The translations under genes and the position numbers were made by a program. Under the pieces are notes generated by a model. It had not been told where the DNA came from. It ran no database searches and was given only the letters and a program-made list of their open reading frames with translations. A DNA stretch of 64,000 nt, taken from positions 195,001 through 259,000 of the forward strand of contig NW_026970824.1 in assembly GCF_963678635.1 (NCBI RefSeq), in the 5' to 3' direction. Positions 1-12,400 of this stretch are shown in pieces. The DNA is from Symsagittifera roscoffensis. Lineage: Eukaryota; Xenacoelomorpha; Acoela; Convolutidae. Position 1 is the first letter of the stretch, and each line of letters starts with the position of its first letter.

Positions 1-650
1 CGAGTGATTTAATGGTTGATTGATTGGCTGGTTGGTTGATTGATTGAATGATTCTTTACTTTCTTGATTAATTGTTTGCCTGGCTGATTGAGAGATTGAT
101 TATTGATTGGTTGATAGTTTCGTTGGTTGATTAATTGATTGATTTACCGGTTTGTTGTTTGGTTGGTTGATTGAATGGTCGACTCCTTGTTTGGTTATTT
201 GGTTGATTAATTGGTGGGTTGATTGATTGATCAATTTTTTTGTTCGATTGGTTTTCGATTGATTTTTTGCTTGACTGACTAATTGAAAGACAGTCGGTTA
301 ATTAGTTAAATGACTTTTTGGCTGATTAATTGGTCGCTTGGTTGAATAATAGTTTGTGAGTTGAGAGCTTGATTGGTTGATTAAATGCTTGATTGCGCTG
401 GTTGATTGATTGATTGATTGATTGACTGATTGATGGATTGATTGATTGATTGTTTGGTTGAATGATCAGTTAGTTCAATGATTATTCGATTGATTGAATG
501 GTTTTTTAGTCCTTCCTTTTAATAAGAATTTGATGAATTAATTGATTGGTTGGTTGATTTATCGATTGATTGATTGATTTATCGATTGTTTGATTGGCGG
601 ATTGATTCACTAATTGATTGATTGATTGAATTGTTTTAAGTTGTTAGCTT
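1..650. repeat. (GATT)n-like degenerate microsatellite
   Basis: The first 650 bases are built almost wholly from variants of TGATTGAT, TTGGTTGA and TTGATTAA, with the purest run near 400-460. It has no ORF. It behaves as an imperfect tetranucleotide satellite that is probably cut by the window edge, so its true length is unknown. Confidence 0.9.
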
Positions 651-2540
651 TCGGTCGTACTCATATAGTAATTTCGGATAAAGCACACCGTCGGTTTGTC
701 ACGCTATCTTATTTTTGACCGGATAGATTCATGCAACTTCTTAGTCTTATACCAATCTTATTCTTACTCTTAGATCTCCTAGTCTAAATAGATCTAGTGT
801 ATACTGGTTTTCCCGAGTTAGTCTTAGAAATTATCAAGAAGGAGAACAACTGGATTTATTCAAATTGTTCTGGTGCTGAAATTACAAGTAGTTTCAGCAC
901 TTACAAATAAGTGTCAATGCTAGAGATGGAATCTGATTGGTTAGTTGGTAAAAATTTGTAGAGATAGAAAATAAAAAAATAACAATTTAAATTTTTTTCT
1001 TATTCTAAATACTAGTTTACAACTGGTTCTACCCAACCGGGGTCTAGAGAGCTTTTATTTTTAATTGTTTAACATAGTGAAAGCTTTGAGCAGTGATATC
1101 TTGAAGAGGAGGGGAGATGTAGTTGTAAGTGCAGATGGAAGAAGATTGTTTCGTTCGTGTTTCACGATGGGTTTCGTTGATCGTGGGTTGTCTTGGTTGA
1201 TTGTGTCAAGACTTCTGATCGATTCAAGGATATATTGATTTCGTTAAATTAAGAACGAGACTAAGTGCAGGATGAAGTTTGACTTTTTCGTGAGAAATTC
1301 CAAGTGACTAGAAAATATCGGAGATCAACATCGAGACGGCTATTGTTTTGTTTCGATGGGTTTCCTTTGCTGCGATGTTGAGTGTATACTTAAAATCTTT
1401 GAGGGTCGTGAATACGGCAACAAGCCAAATGCATTTGCCATTTCAGGGTTGAATTGTAGTCGATTTGTCATCTCCTTTGCTGCTCTTTCCTGGAATTCTA
1501 AGAACTCTCTTCATACTGCATTTATATATTCAACTTTTGATGTGTAATTTATGATTAGTTATTATCATAAAAGCGTTTTTTTTATTCTGTTTTTTTTTTA
1601 AGATTTAATGCTCACCCTGGAGTCTCTTTATTTGTTCAATCTTTTGTAACGTTTTCATTACATGTTTTTTTTTTTTTTTTTGGTCTTGTCTTTTTCTCAA
1701 AAAGAGAATCATTTGTTTTGGGTTTGTCTTTCGACTTTTTTGTGTTTTACTTTGTTTTAATAAAAGTTGAAGGTGGCTTTCATAAGATTTTTTGATACAG
1801 TTCTAATCTGGTTTTAATCCGGACTGGGTACAGTGAGACTTTCTTTCTTAGTCGTGCTATTATTTTGTGGTTCTGTGGCATTAGTAAGCAGCGTTGAATA
1901 GTTTAGCTTACTTTTATAATTCCTTGCAACCGGGTTAAGGGAATGTTTAAAGCGTGTGACAACAAGTTAGAGTTGTTATCAGTGAAAAAAAAACGTGAAA
2001 TTCATTATTTAAACGATACTTCGTGGTCGAGTTAAGCGGTTGTAGTAAGAGTGTGTAAATTATGGGCCAGTCAAGATTTCAAATTTTATACAAAAAAAGT
2101 GTCTTGTAAAAAAGGTAAGAGAACAAAAAGTGAGACATGTATGAAGAATTGTTAGTATTTTAATTGAATTTATCAGTTATGTTATTGAGTTAAATTTAAG
2201 AAGGATTCTCGTTGGCAAAAAATCCATTTGGGAAATTAGTGTGAATAGTGTCTGATGATGTGAGGAATTTGGCAAGCATGCGGATGACATTTTTATTCTA
2301 AAGGAGGGGCCATAGAAGCTCGAGTGCTCGGATGATAGTGTGTTCTAACTTATCATTGTCTTTAGTGTTATGAAATTAGTCTAGAACATGAACTTCCATG
2401 GGCCGTATATATTCGTGTGGCATGATTGGTGGGCGGGCTTCTTCAATGTCAAAGGACTTGCTTAGTGGGCAGAATATATACATTTGCCTTATGGGGCCAT
2501 ACTTACGGAGGATTCCGTTTATGGTAGTTTTTTAAAATAA
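651..2540. other. AT-rich stretch without a recognisable gene
   Basis: The stretch is T-rich on the plus strand with several poly-T runs (for example near 1,660-1,680). The short ORFs here have no domain-like composition. No RNA gene or repeat family was recognised. It could be the downstream (3') end of element A or plain intergenic DNA. Confidence 0.5.
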
Positions 2541-2544
2541 AATG

Positions 2545-3120
2545 GGAAGTTTAGAAAATACGGTGATGTATATTTGGAGATAATGAATGTGAATATATGC
2601 TGTGGGTTTCTTAATGGTGTGTTAGTAATGTAGTGATTTTGAATACAATTATAGAAGGTGTATGTATGGGTTAGTTTAGTGCTTAACATTATCTCGTGTG
2701 AGCAGTGCAACTCAGGTTCTTTTGGTGTGAGGAAGTGAAAGTTAGTGAAGAGTGATTAAATTTTCTGAAATACGAATCAAAACTTTGTCGAACCATTGCC
2801 GAATCAAATACGAATCAATTACGAATCAAAACACGGCATCATGTCTCGTAGAGGATGCCGTGTATGTGATTTTTTTTGATAAAGTAAGTGAAATTAAGAA
2901 AAAATTGTGATGTATATTTGGAGTTAATGTGGGTGAATCTATAATGTGGGTTTTGCGAGGGTGTGTTAGTTATGTAGTGGTGTTGAATAAATTTACAGTA
3001 AATGCATGTATGGATTAGTTTAGTTCGTAATGTTATCTCGTGTGATCAGTGCAAGTCAGGTTCTTTTGGTGTGAGGGAGTGACAATTATTGAAAATACAT
3101 TAAATATTTTGAAATATAAT
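2545..3120. repeat. Diverged direct duplication of about 235 bp
   Basis: Two copies lie at about 2,545-2,775 and 2,885-3,120. Both contain, in the same order, GTGATGTATATTTGGAG, GTGTGTTAGT, ATGTATGG.TTAGTTTAGT, TTATCTCGTGTGA and CAGGTTCTTTTGGTGTGAG. Substitutions and small indels between the copies are frequent, so the duplication is old. The spacer holds several tACGAATCAA motifs and a hairpin. The function is unknown; duplicated promoter or LTR-type sequence would be possible. Confidence 0.75.
2831..2863. other. Perfect 10-bp stem hairpin
   Basis: ACACGGCATC (2831-2840) and GATGCCGTGT (2854-2863) are perfect inverted repeats around a 13-nt loop. Just upstream are three close copies of CGAATCAA (about 2,773-2,830). 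The GC-rich stem stands out in AT-rich DNA. It lies between the two copies of the 235-bp duplication. It may be a structured RNA element, a terminator-like fold, or chance. Confidence 0.6.
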
Positions 3121-4239
3121 CATAAGCTTTGATGTCTCGGAAAGCTCTTGAAATAATAATATCATAATTTTTATTCCTGCTGTAATTACAAATACATAGT
3201 CTGTTTGTATTAAAAATTTTCTCAGTTAATTGAGGGTTACTGTATTCATCTTCTTCTATCACTGTGTCTTCCATATATCTTGCAATAGCGTGATTATAAT
3301 GGTTAATTGAAACTCTATTAGCTTTTTTATGCAACAATTCTTTTTAATGTTTGTGTTAGTCCAATGGATGTTAATTGCTTTTCGTGCAGTGCGATAGTGA
3401 GTTGGTGTAGTCGGGATTGATAGAGTTCCTTATCGGCTGGGTTTTTGTACATAGGGAGTGATAGGGGATTTGTGAAGTGAGAGTGAGATGTCAATGATAA
3501 TGTGGGGAACATAAAATATTCCTCTACGAAATTTAGCTGCCGGTCTTAGTGCTAAAATAGGTGTACTGTGGGAAAAAGTGAAATAATTTGAAGGAGTTAT
3601 TTAGTGTTAGTGTACTGCGGGTGAAGGAAAAAGAGTCGTGGTGGTCGGGGGTAATGAATTGTTTGGGCATTTGGGTGTTTTAGCTTGAATACTCGGTGGG
3701 CTCGGGTTTATTCCGCTGTGGAGGCTGAATTGGAGGATTCGGAAGAAAAAACGTATTGTGATAAGTGATGAATTGTTAATTTTTTAGTCTTTTGTAGTAG
3801 ACGTTGTTGAAAAGTGATGAAACTCATTTATTGACAAGTTCGGGCTCCAATTATTCAGTGACGGGGCTGGAGGGGTCGGGTTGATCAATTGTCATTGTGG
3901 AGAGGATTGGGGTTGCGTTTGCATTTGGGGTTGAGGGGCTGGTGGAGTTTCATCGGGAGTTGGGGTGTGAATTGGACGGAATGGGGGTTGCGAAAAAGTG
4001 CACGTGCTGGGCACGGAGTTCTAAAATTCATCTGGGTTGTCAATATCCGAAGTATTAAAATGTGGGGTGGTATTAAAAACTGTGTTTGTGGAATCATCAA
4101 AATCTGAGCGTGGTGAATTAGTAGTGAATGATGGTAAGGAGGAAAAGATGAGGCCAGGAAGAGAAATGCGAGAGGATTGACGCTGAAGGATGGATGGGTA
4201 CGAAAGGGAGTCGTTGAGGGATCCAATTGGGCGGCTCAT
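3086..4239 (-). pseudogene. Possible decayed coding stretch, Ser/Pro-rich
   Basis: Several minus-strand ORFs follow each other: 4,239-4,021 (starts MSRPIGSLNDSLSYPS), a proline/glutamine-rich continuation at about 4,000-3,880, then 3,512-3,327 and 3,337-3,086 (contains the acidic VIEEDEYSNPQ). The region is more GC-rich than its flanks, and the Ser/Thr/Pro-rich start is unlike a translation of random AT-rich DNA. No domain was recognised. It lies downstream of the element A pol on the same strand, so it may be the last gene of that element or an unrelated pseudogene. Confidence 0.3.
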
Positions 4240-4907
4240 CGTCGGCTAAAAAGATGCTTGTTCTGAGAACGAAAATTAAGGGTGTGTGGCTGTTCTACGA
4301 TTTGCCATTTGTGTCTTCTATACTTGGTTGATGAACTACTATATGAGAAACTGGGCTTTGTGGGTTGCTATGACTTGAAGAGGTGTGCTCTGTTATTGCT
4401 GTTTGTCTATAATTTTTTGGTACTAAAGATAATGAATGAATATTTCGAAAACTTTGTTTTTGTGGGGCAGTAGGTGTTGCATTTCTGTTGTCTTGTGAAG
4501 TAAAGTATGTATTTGGTGCGGTTAATAATTTTTCATGTATTCACTTATTTGAGCGTCTAAAGGAATTTAATTAATTGACTTTGAAAATATACCACAAAAA
4601 CCTGCAAACGATATGCGTGCTACACTTGCTTGTTTGTTAACTTTTGTGTGTATTGCACATGTGGTATAAATTGCTTTTAAGAAGAGAAAATAATTCCAAA
4701 AAGTAAACTTGGCGTATAAAACAGTAAATCTTTCTATGATATAATAGAGGCATCCCAGAAAGGCGAGAAGCTAATTTTTGAGATTTACAAAACTAAAAAG
4801 AATTATAGGTGAAAAATCTTGTGGACTGTACGTTTCACCGTTTAGATATATACCTTACCTCTTACCTCCTTAAAGTATCCGCTGTAGGTTTGTGCATGGA
4901 TATCAGA
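4240..4907. other. Intergenic, nothing recognised
   Basis: AT-rich DNA with no ORF that reads like a protein on either strand and no clear repeat structure. Confidence 0.5.
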
Positions 4908-4939
4908 AAATCCTGCGGTTTCGAAATCCTGCGGTTTCG
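4908..4939. repeat. Perfect 16-bp tandem duplication
   Basis: AAATCCTGCGGTTTCG occurs twice head to tail with no mismatch (4908-4923 and 4924-4939). It is short but exact, in otherwise unique DNA, and suggests a recent slippage event. Confidence 0.9.
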
Positions 4940-4999
4940 ATTTTTATTTTTGATCCATTGAATGTCTTTGAATTGTGTCCATTTTGTAAGAAAATTTTG

Positions 5000-6900
5000 A
5001 AATTGTTGTGTGCGAATGTGATGTTGTATATCGGATCTGAATTATATACTTATTGATTGTAAATCTATATTTGGGTTAGGAGCGATAATTCTAATACTTT
5101 CTGGTGAAAATTTCTTTAAGGCTGGTATAAGACTGGGGTATGGGTCGAAAAGATAGCTTTTGTCTTCATCTGGATTTAGCTGCACTAGATAGTAGCTATT
5201 TTCAGATACACATGGGACGGTTGTATCACAAAAATATGTGCGTCTGGAAAATTTATCGATATAGGGATTCTTTTAAGACATCGTTTATTTTAAAAAACCT
5301 AAAATGGTGATACTTTTTACTACATGTGTAGTATCGTAGTATATTTCCTTCGTCATCGATAACATTTGATCTATTGCCTGATAATAAATATCCTGCATAA
5401 GGTATTTTTAAGACTGCTCTTGCAAGTTGTTGTAGGATTTATGTTCGTTCTATTTCGCATAACTGATGGCTGATGGAGTGTTTCTAGTTTTGATAATTAA
5501 CTTTCTTGAAAACTTCTGCTGATTGTATAATCGAATTTCATATCAAAGTGGATATCATAGTAGATTGCGCCAAAAAATTATTGTTCTTGAGCGATACTTC
5601 TTGTAACGATGTGCAATTATTGTTCTTGAGAGATACTTCTTGTAAGCGTGAGCTGTTTTTTATCTTGTGGACGAAGTTTTCCACCAGTAATTTCTCTATT
5701 TTTGAGAAATATTCCTGGGATATAAGAATTTTTGTCACTGTCACTTTGGTATGTTCGAGTTAGTTTACTGATTTTTCAGTTTTCATGTCGAAACCTTTAT
5801 CGTATACGACAAGAAATTCTGAATATTGTGTTTTGTAAAGTGGAGTATTATAATTGCAGGATACTTCTGTTTGGGAATAGATTTGGAAGTGTGTTAATTT
5901 ATTCTATATTCCATCGATATTTTTATATTGATTTCCGTTAGATCTTATTTTTATCAGGGTTAATTTTTTCAAAGAGAATTGACTCAGTGAAGTGTTTTTG
6001 ATGAAATTTAATCATTCTTGTTTGACTTTTTGCAACTTGAAATGTGATATATGAGTTTTCAGGATACCAAACGATGGTTTCCTGTGTTCGTGTGATAGGA
6101 TAGCAATATTTTTGGTCAGTTTTACTAGGTAACCGTGTTCTTTGATAAATTATCGTGTCGTCTTTTAAATCTCGTTTTAGCTGTACTTTTCTATTTGATT
6201 TTTTCAATCAAAAAACATTCTTTCTTGATTTAATTTTTTTGTGACTGCTTTAAAATTTGAAGGATTATTTAATCTGATGTGCGGTATTCACTTCTTATCG
6301 TGTAGGTCATATGTTGAACATCCGTGTGCGCTTTGCAACGGATATTTATCGTCTATTTTTGTGTGACCTTGGCATCTTTCAAATTCTGCCTCATGTGCAG
6401 CGTCTGGAAATAATTGAAAGTTTGCCAATTTTTGACTTGTCCCTTTGCTTGTGATTAATTTTAATCGTTTTATTTCGTTTTTGCAGCCGTCTGGGTAACT
6501 ATGTAGAAGTCATTCAATGAAGCTTTGGTAGAAAGTTTCTTGATCGAGTTTCTTTTTGTTTCCAATTGAGACTTGGAGACAGTCTACTTTTTTCTCTGAA
6601 AAATTTACTGTAGCTTTGTATCATGTTAAACTTAGGTTGTTGCATCTTGGTTTGTATTGCGGTTCGCTTAGAGTTGCATGGCGAACTATGGGTATTAAAG
6701 GCTCGGAAAGTAACGAGTGTCTTTCTTCAAGTGTGTAAGAAGTCTCTTGAGATGAAATGTGAGTTGATGACTGGGAATAATTGCATTGACTAGATGTTGA
6801 TCTTGGTGAAAGTACCTGGTCGGTGGGGATTGTTGTGTTGGTTGTTGATTAGCAATTTTGAAATGTTTCAATAACTTTTTCTTTAGGAATTAAAGCTGTG
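5000..6900 (-). mobile_element. Possible env-like region of element A (fossil)
   Basis: This region lies on the minus strand downstream of the integrase-like sequence of element A, where Ty3/gypsy elements with a third gene carry env. It holds an 89-residue ORF at 6,207-5,938 and, just upstream (about 6,450-6,290), a Cys-containing reading stretch with motifs such as FPDAAHEAEFERCQGH and CSTYDL. A 39-bp tandem duplication (about 5,577-5,650) gives a repeated LQEVSLKNNN peptide. No fusion peptide or transmembrane anchor was identified, so the env call rests on position and general look. The region is broken several times. Confidence 0.3.
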
Positions 6901-8290
6901 TTGTTTATAATATTCTTCTATGAAATTGATTAGGAGGATCATTGCTAATGCAAACGTGATCATTGCCTTTTTATACATTCACATATTGATAGAATTAGGA
7001 AAACTAGAAAGGTGACAAAAGTTACTAAAAGAAGACGGATGTTTTTTTTTGTGTTGAAAAATTGTCTGAACATTTAAATAGTTGTTGAAATATCGTACCT
7101 GAGGAGGTGGTCGAAGGCTTTTAAAAAGTTGGAGTAGGCTTCTGTCAGGGAATTAAAAATTACGAAAAAACTGCAAAACAAAATTAAAAGGAGGATGAAT
7201 ATTTTCCTGGGTGTCTATCATAAAAAATAAAGTGAGTTGAAGAAAGATTGAGAAAACTGAAAAAAGTTTCGAAAATCTTATCTTGAGGTTTCTAACTGTT
7301 TAAGAATTTTTATTTTTTTATTTAAATTTATTTTTTTGTTTCGAGTCAAAAGTTGAGTGTTGTCGGATTGTTTATGATTTTTGACAAGTGGGTTGGGTAT
7401 GAGCAACTTTTGATAGCGCCAAGTTTGGAGGTCTAGGAATGAGCTTCCTAGTTGTGTTTTAATTTGTTAGGTGATTCGGGGTATTCAATAGTTTTATGTA
7501 CTTTAGGTTAAATGATTATGTCGCTTTTTTTTGTTAGGATTAATCAATATTTTTCCTTGGGTGATATGTGTAGTGTAAGTTGACACAATATTGTTCATTT
7601 TTGTACTGGTTGATAGGGGAAGGTTGTAACCTTTGGATTTTGTTTATTTCAGTTGTCAAATATGAGCATGTTGCTTATTTTTGACCTGGAGGTCTTTAAG
7701 TTTTAGTTTCAGATGTGTTTGAAGTGAGCAATGTGTCAGCTAATGAAGTGGTGTCGGAATGGGGTGATGTTTAGATATATACTGACTGGCTGAAATTGAA
7801 CCAGTTGTTTAGGAGTGATAGAATGAAATCTGGAAAGAAGAAGAAAAATTGTTTCGTTAACAAATTGTTTGAAAAGGCAATTTAATATGAGAGGGATTTT
7901 TGAAATTCAATTCTCTTTAATATTTTAGATTGTCGGAAGAAAGTTTTGAAAGCTTTCCGTTGTTGACTTCGAGTCGTGATGATTGTCGTTGTTGTGATTG
8001 TTCTTTTGTTTCTTGTGATATTTTTTTTCTTCTAACTTTCGGTTAATTTTTTGTTTTTGAGGTATTTGTTTATTACTCTTTTCGTAAGATTTTGGTGTGG
8101 CATTTTTAATTTTTTAATGCCCTTTATCTAGTAATTGTGTTGAGTAATTTATACCTTGATGTTGTTGACTAAAATCATCTGAGCTGTTGTGGACAACTTT
8201 TAGTCCCGTGAAGAAGTATAACTGTGTTAATGGGCGAAGAGCATGTTCTTTTGTGCTGAAAGATTATTTCGCTGTTGAACTATTTCTTTT
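6900..8290. other. AT-rich spacer, probably decayed element A sequence
   Basis: No ORF longer than about 60 codons reads like a protein. It lies between the env-like and integrase-like parts of element A and is probably eroded sequence of that element. No RNA gene or promoter was recognised. Confidence 0.4.
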
Positions 8291-8720
8291 TTATTTGAGT
8301 CAATCAGTTTCTATGTTACTTCAGTGGGTTTGTCAAAAATTTGAAATGGTCAATTTTGAATTGTTTGTAGTTTTTTAAATATTCCTTTTTGTGTTACAAA
8401 ATTTGGTATGAAGACATATGTTCCAATTTTCAACTTTGTAGCTGGTGTGAATCGTGAACTTATTTGCGATTGAACGTTTTGCCTTTGTTAATGTTTTTTA
8501 GCTATTTTTGATAAAGTTCATTATATTTATTTTTTCTATTTAAAATCTATTCCGTATATGTTCCGAAGACTAATTTTAAGATTTTTTGAAGATTAAAATG
8601 ATCTTTATCATGCGTATGTAGTGGTAGATTGTAACAAACTGATTATTTTGAAGATTGACAATTACTTTGTGTATTTTTTGAGGAATTTGCTGTGAACATT
8701 ATTAGTTTCCGTGGTTTTTG
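8290..8720 (-). repeat. Outlying copy of a 430-bp block repeated in the element A array
   Basis: This block is alignable to 10,430-10,840 and to the matching places in the other array units (about 14,530-14,870, 18,560-18,890, 21,870-22,200 and 25,975-26,390). Shared landmarks are ATGTTACxTCAGTG, TTTGTAGCTGGTG, CCGAAG.CTAATTT and GCGTATGTAGTGGTA. It is the most diverged copy. On the minus strand it contains a CYNLPLHTxDE-like peptide, perhaps the linker between RNase H and integrase. Its presence here, beside the integrase, suggests this is the original location and that the copies in the array are displaced. Confidence 0.7.
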
Positions 8721-9400
8721 GTTGAACGCCACTTCATAAGGGAGGTGATAATCCTAGAGTTGTTGCTATTTGTGAGTTGTAAGCAAAAGGGGATAACTTC
8801 CGTCTGTCAACCTTTCGGTATACTTTGTATCAACTCCAATTGTAATACATTTGAGGTATTCCTGTTGTGAACGGCTCATACCCTCGGTTAAACCATTAGT
8901 CCATGAGGCATGAGACGCTCGGGTTTTATGTTTAATGTTGTAAAGATGGCATAATGTGTTGATTTAATTATATATGCATTCAGTGCCATTATCAGTAAAA
9001 AGGATTTCTGGTAATCCAAAATTTTTTATCCAAAGTTTGTTGAGTGTTGTATATGCGTAACAAGCATTACAAGGAGGTACGGCTTTGAATGATACATAGT
9101 TTATAAAGGCATCAACTATAACTAGTATATAAGAGTTTCCTTCTAAGGAGGGTGATATTGGTCCTTTTGTATCTAATGAGATTATGTGGTTGAAATATAA
9201 ACTTTGTCCTGTAAAGTCCTGTTATTCTGCTATTTTTATCTGATATGGGTTTGGTTTATTTGTTTGGCTTCATATGCAAAACTTTAATCCAAATTGGTGC
9301 ATTTGGAAATTAAAAATTTTGGATCAAGTTTGAGTATGTTTTTTCTGCTCCTGAATGTTCTTTTGTGTTCAAAGAATGTGAAGTATGAAATGCTAGAGTA
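8720..9400 (-). mobile_element. Integrase core of element A (Ty3/gypsy fossil)
   Basis: On the minus strand around 9,180-9,060 the translation reads KGPISPSLEGNSYILVIVDAF, the standard start of a retroviral-type integrase core, where the first catalytic Asp lies in VDAF. Around 9,010-8,890 it reads LPEILFTDNGTE followed by LCHLYNIKHK, matching the second catalytic Asp (TDNGxEF) and the following helix. Retroelement integrases insert the DNA copy into the host genome. This is the only integrase copy of element A; the amplified array to its right lacks it. The sequence is broken. Confidence 0.8.
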
Positions 9401-9454
9401 TCCTGCTTAATGGAAGACAGGGTACTTTTAATTCAGATGTTTGGTATTCCAAAA

Positions 9455-12400
9455 TATCGGTTTTTTTTGTTGGGTTATTTAGTTTTCTAAAGTATCGAAA
9501 AAGTGTTTTATTTCGTAGAATTGTGATGTCTGCTTTTACAGGTTTTGTTTTGTATTTGTGTCAAGAGTTAGGTTGTCTGGGTCAAAACTTTGATATTTGT
9601 GTAACATATCCAAGGTTAGTTTTTCTGTGGCTGGTACAAAAATATTTTCAATTTCTGTCTCTGAGGTAGGTAAGTTATCTAGAGGGTCATGTAGATTAAA
9701 AACATGATTTTTTTTGCATTTTGAATCTAAATTTGGAGGTCTTGATAAATTTAATTTATCAGTTAAGTTTTTTTTTCTCTAATAAGGAAATAGGTGTTTC
9801 CTATACATTTTTGTTTAAGTGGTTTTTGTGTTGTATAATTTTTGATCCATAATGAATATGATATCAGTTTAAATGTAGAGTTTCGTAACAAATCTACATT
9901 GTAAGGATTGTTTTGGCAATCTAGATATAGTCAAAACTGCTGTAAATTAGTTATTTGTGAAATATCAAGATCGGTTTTCACTTCATATTTTCCTTCTAAT
10001 TGTGGTGACCTTTCGTCCTTTGCCAGGAAGGGTTTTACGTTTTGTGGTATTTCTACTGTCGTTTTTCTTTTTATTATTTAGGGTGTTGTGTTTCGATTGA
10101 GTGTCTCTGGTAATGCAAGAATTTTTCCTGCAGTCCAGACTAAATGTGAGTATGGGACTTGATTAGAATTAGTTGAAATCGATAGACTCTAAGATGTGCT
10201 TTTGATTTTCGGCTAAATCAGAAAAAAATTATGTTTATGAGCTTATGATCTGTAAATAGAACTGTTGGATGTTTTGATCAAAGAATTAAAAATCCATATT
10301 CTGCCAGAGTAAATATTATAGCTGTACATTCTCTCATAAGCGCAAAGTGTCCAAGTTCGGCTTGTTGAAATAGTCTTGATTTTGCTGAGAAACGATTCAT
10401 TTTGTTTGTTCTTTTTTATACGAAACAATAAGTTTCTATGTTACATCAGTGAGTTTGGGCTAAATTGAAATGGTCTTTTTCGGTTTGGTTGTAGTTACCT
10501 AGATATTTTTTTTTTGTGTTACAAAAATTGCTTTAAGATTTCTGTTCCAATTCTTTAATTTTGTAGCTGGTGGGAATCGTGAATTAGTTGTGATTGAACA
10601 TTTTGACTTTGTAAAAGTTTTTAGCCATTTTTTGATAAAATTCGTTGTAATAATTATCTCTATTTAAACTCCATTCCCTATGTGTTTCGAAGGCTAATTT
10701 AAAGATTCGTGGATGATTTAAATGACCTTCATCCTGCGTATGTAGTGGTAGATTGTAACAAACTGATGTTTTTGTAGGTTGACAATAACCTTGTGATTTT
10801 CTTGAGGAGTTTGCAGTGAATATTATTGGTTTCCGAGAAAAATGTTGTAAATTAATTAGTTGTGCATAATCAGGGTCGGTTTTTGATGGATATTTGCATT
10901 CTAATTGTGGTGAAATTTTGACCTTTGCAAAGAGAATTTTTTCATTTTCCGGTATTTTTACTGTCGTTCTTTTTGTTTATAAGTCGGTTGGTGTGTTTCG
11001 ACTGAGTGTATCTGATAAGGCAAGATTTTTTCCTGTAGTCCAGACTGTATGTGAATTTGGGATTTTCATAAAAATTAGTTAAAATCGATAAACTGCGAGG
11101 TTTGGATTTGATTTTTGTGTAAATGAGAAAATTATCTGTTTATAATTTGTAAATAGAACTGTTGGATGTTTTGATCCAAGGATTAAAATTTCATACTCTC
11201 TCAGAGTGTATATTATAGCTGTACATTCTCTCATAAGCGTAGAAAGTCTAAGTTCGGCTTGTAGATTTAGTCTTGAATTTGCTGATATACGATTCATTTT
11301 GTTTGTTCCTTTTTGTGATTGTAATAATGCTGCGCCGATTCCAAAGTTTGGGGCGTCGCACAAGGCATAAATTGGTTAATCTGGATCTGGGATCGTTTTT
11401 GATATTCGTTCGGTGAGAAGTTTTTTCGGTTCATCAAATTGGTTTTGGTGTTCCGTCGTCCATTCATTATGAATTTGTTGTCTGATATTATTTTAAAATG
11501 GTCTTAAACTTAGTTGACTTTTATATACCTACATAAAAAGTTTAGCATTCCTAAAATTTCTTAGATTTTCTTTTTATTTGATAGAGGTTGAAGTCTTATA
11601 ATTGCGTCTATGCGATATTTTTATGGAGTGATTGTGTTTTCTTCGATAATATGTCCCAGGAACTTAACACGGGTGTGAAAGAAGTGTGAAGTGAGCTGTT
11701 TTCATGTTTTCTCTAAGTAGTGTTTGGTGATTTTTTTCCAATACTTTGAACATTTTGTGTTTTGTTTGCAATTGCATGAAAAAACAGTCTAATTAGGTTA
11801 TAATTTTCTTGCTGAAAGTAAGTGGTCGGACAACTTTACTTATAAAGGCTGAAAAAGCTGCTGGTCCTATGGAGATTCCACAAAAAAGTCTATTCAAAGT
11901 CTATTGTTGATTTCCAATAACGAAATGTGTTAAGTGTCGTGATTGCTCATCTAGTGGCAGTTGATTATGTGGGATGTTCATATTAGCTGTTGTGAAGTTT
12001 TGTCTGTTTATTTTAGTATGGATTACTTGAATTGGTTCTATAGGTAAATTAAATTTAGATTCATCAATGAGTGAATTGAGGTATCTAGCTTCTAAAACAA
12101 CCTTTAATGATGCTCCTTTAGCAAGAATAATAACGGGATGTGTGAATGTGTTTCCTTTTGGTTGTTCTTCTGTGTTATCTGGGGAAATGTTTTCGTTTTA
12201 TTCTAAGTTAACTAGTAACCTATTGACTTTATCTTTTAGATGAATTGGAACTTTACTTGTTTGTTGTTTTTTGAAAATTACGTCAAGCTTCAGAGGTAGG
12301 TGTAATGATGAAATTACTCTTCCAACATCAAACTTAGATGTGACATAAGCCATTTGCTATTTAAGCAGTTGTTCTGTTACTTGTTCGAATTGTTGTTGTG

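Noticed and set aside
1-650. Telomeric repeat
   Set aside because: The repeat is GATT-type and degenerate; nematode telomeres are TTAGGC.
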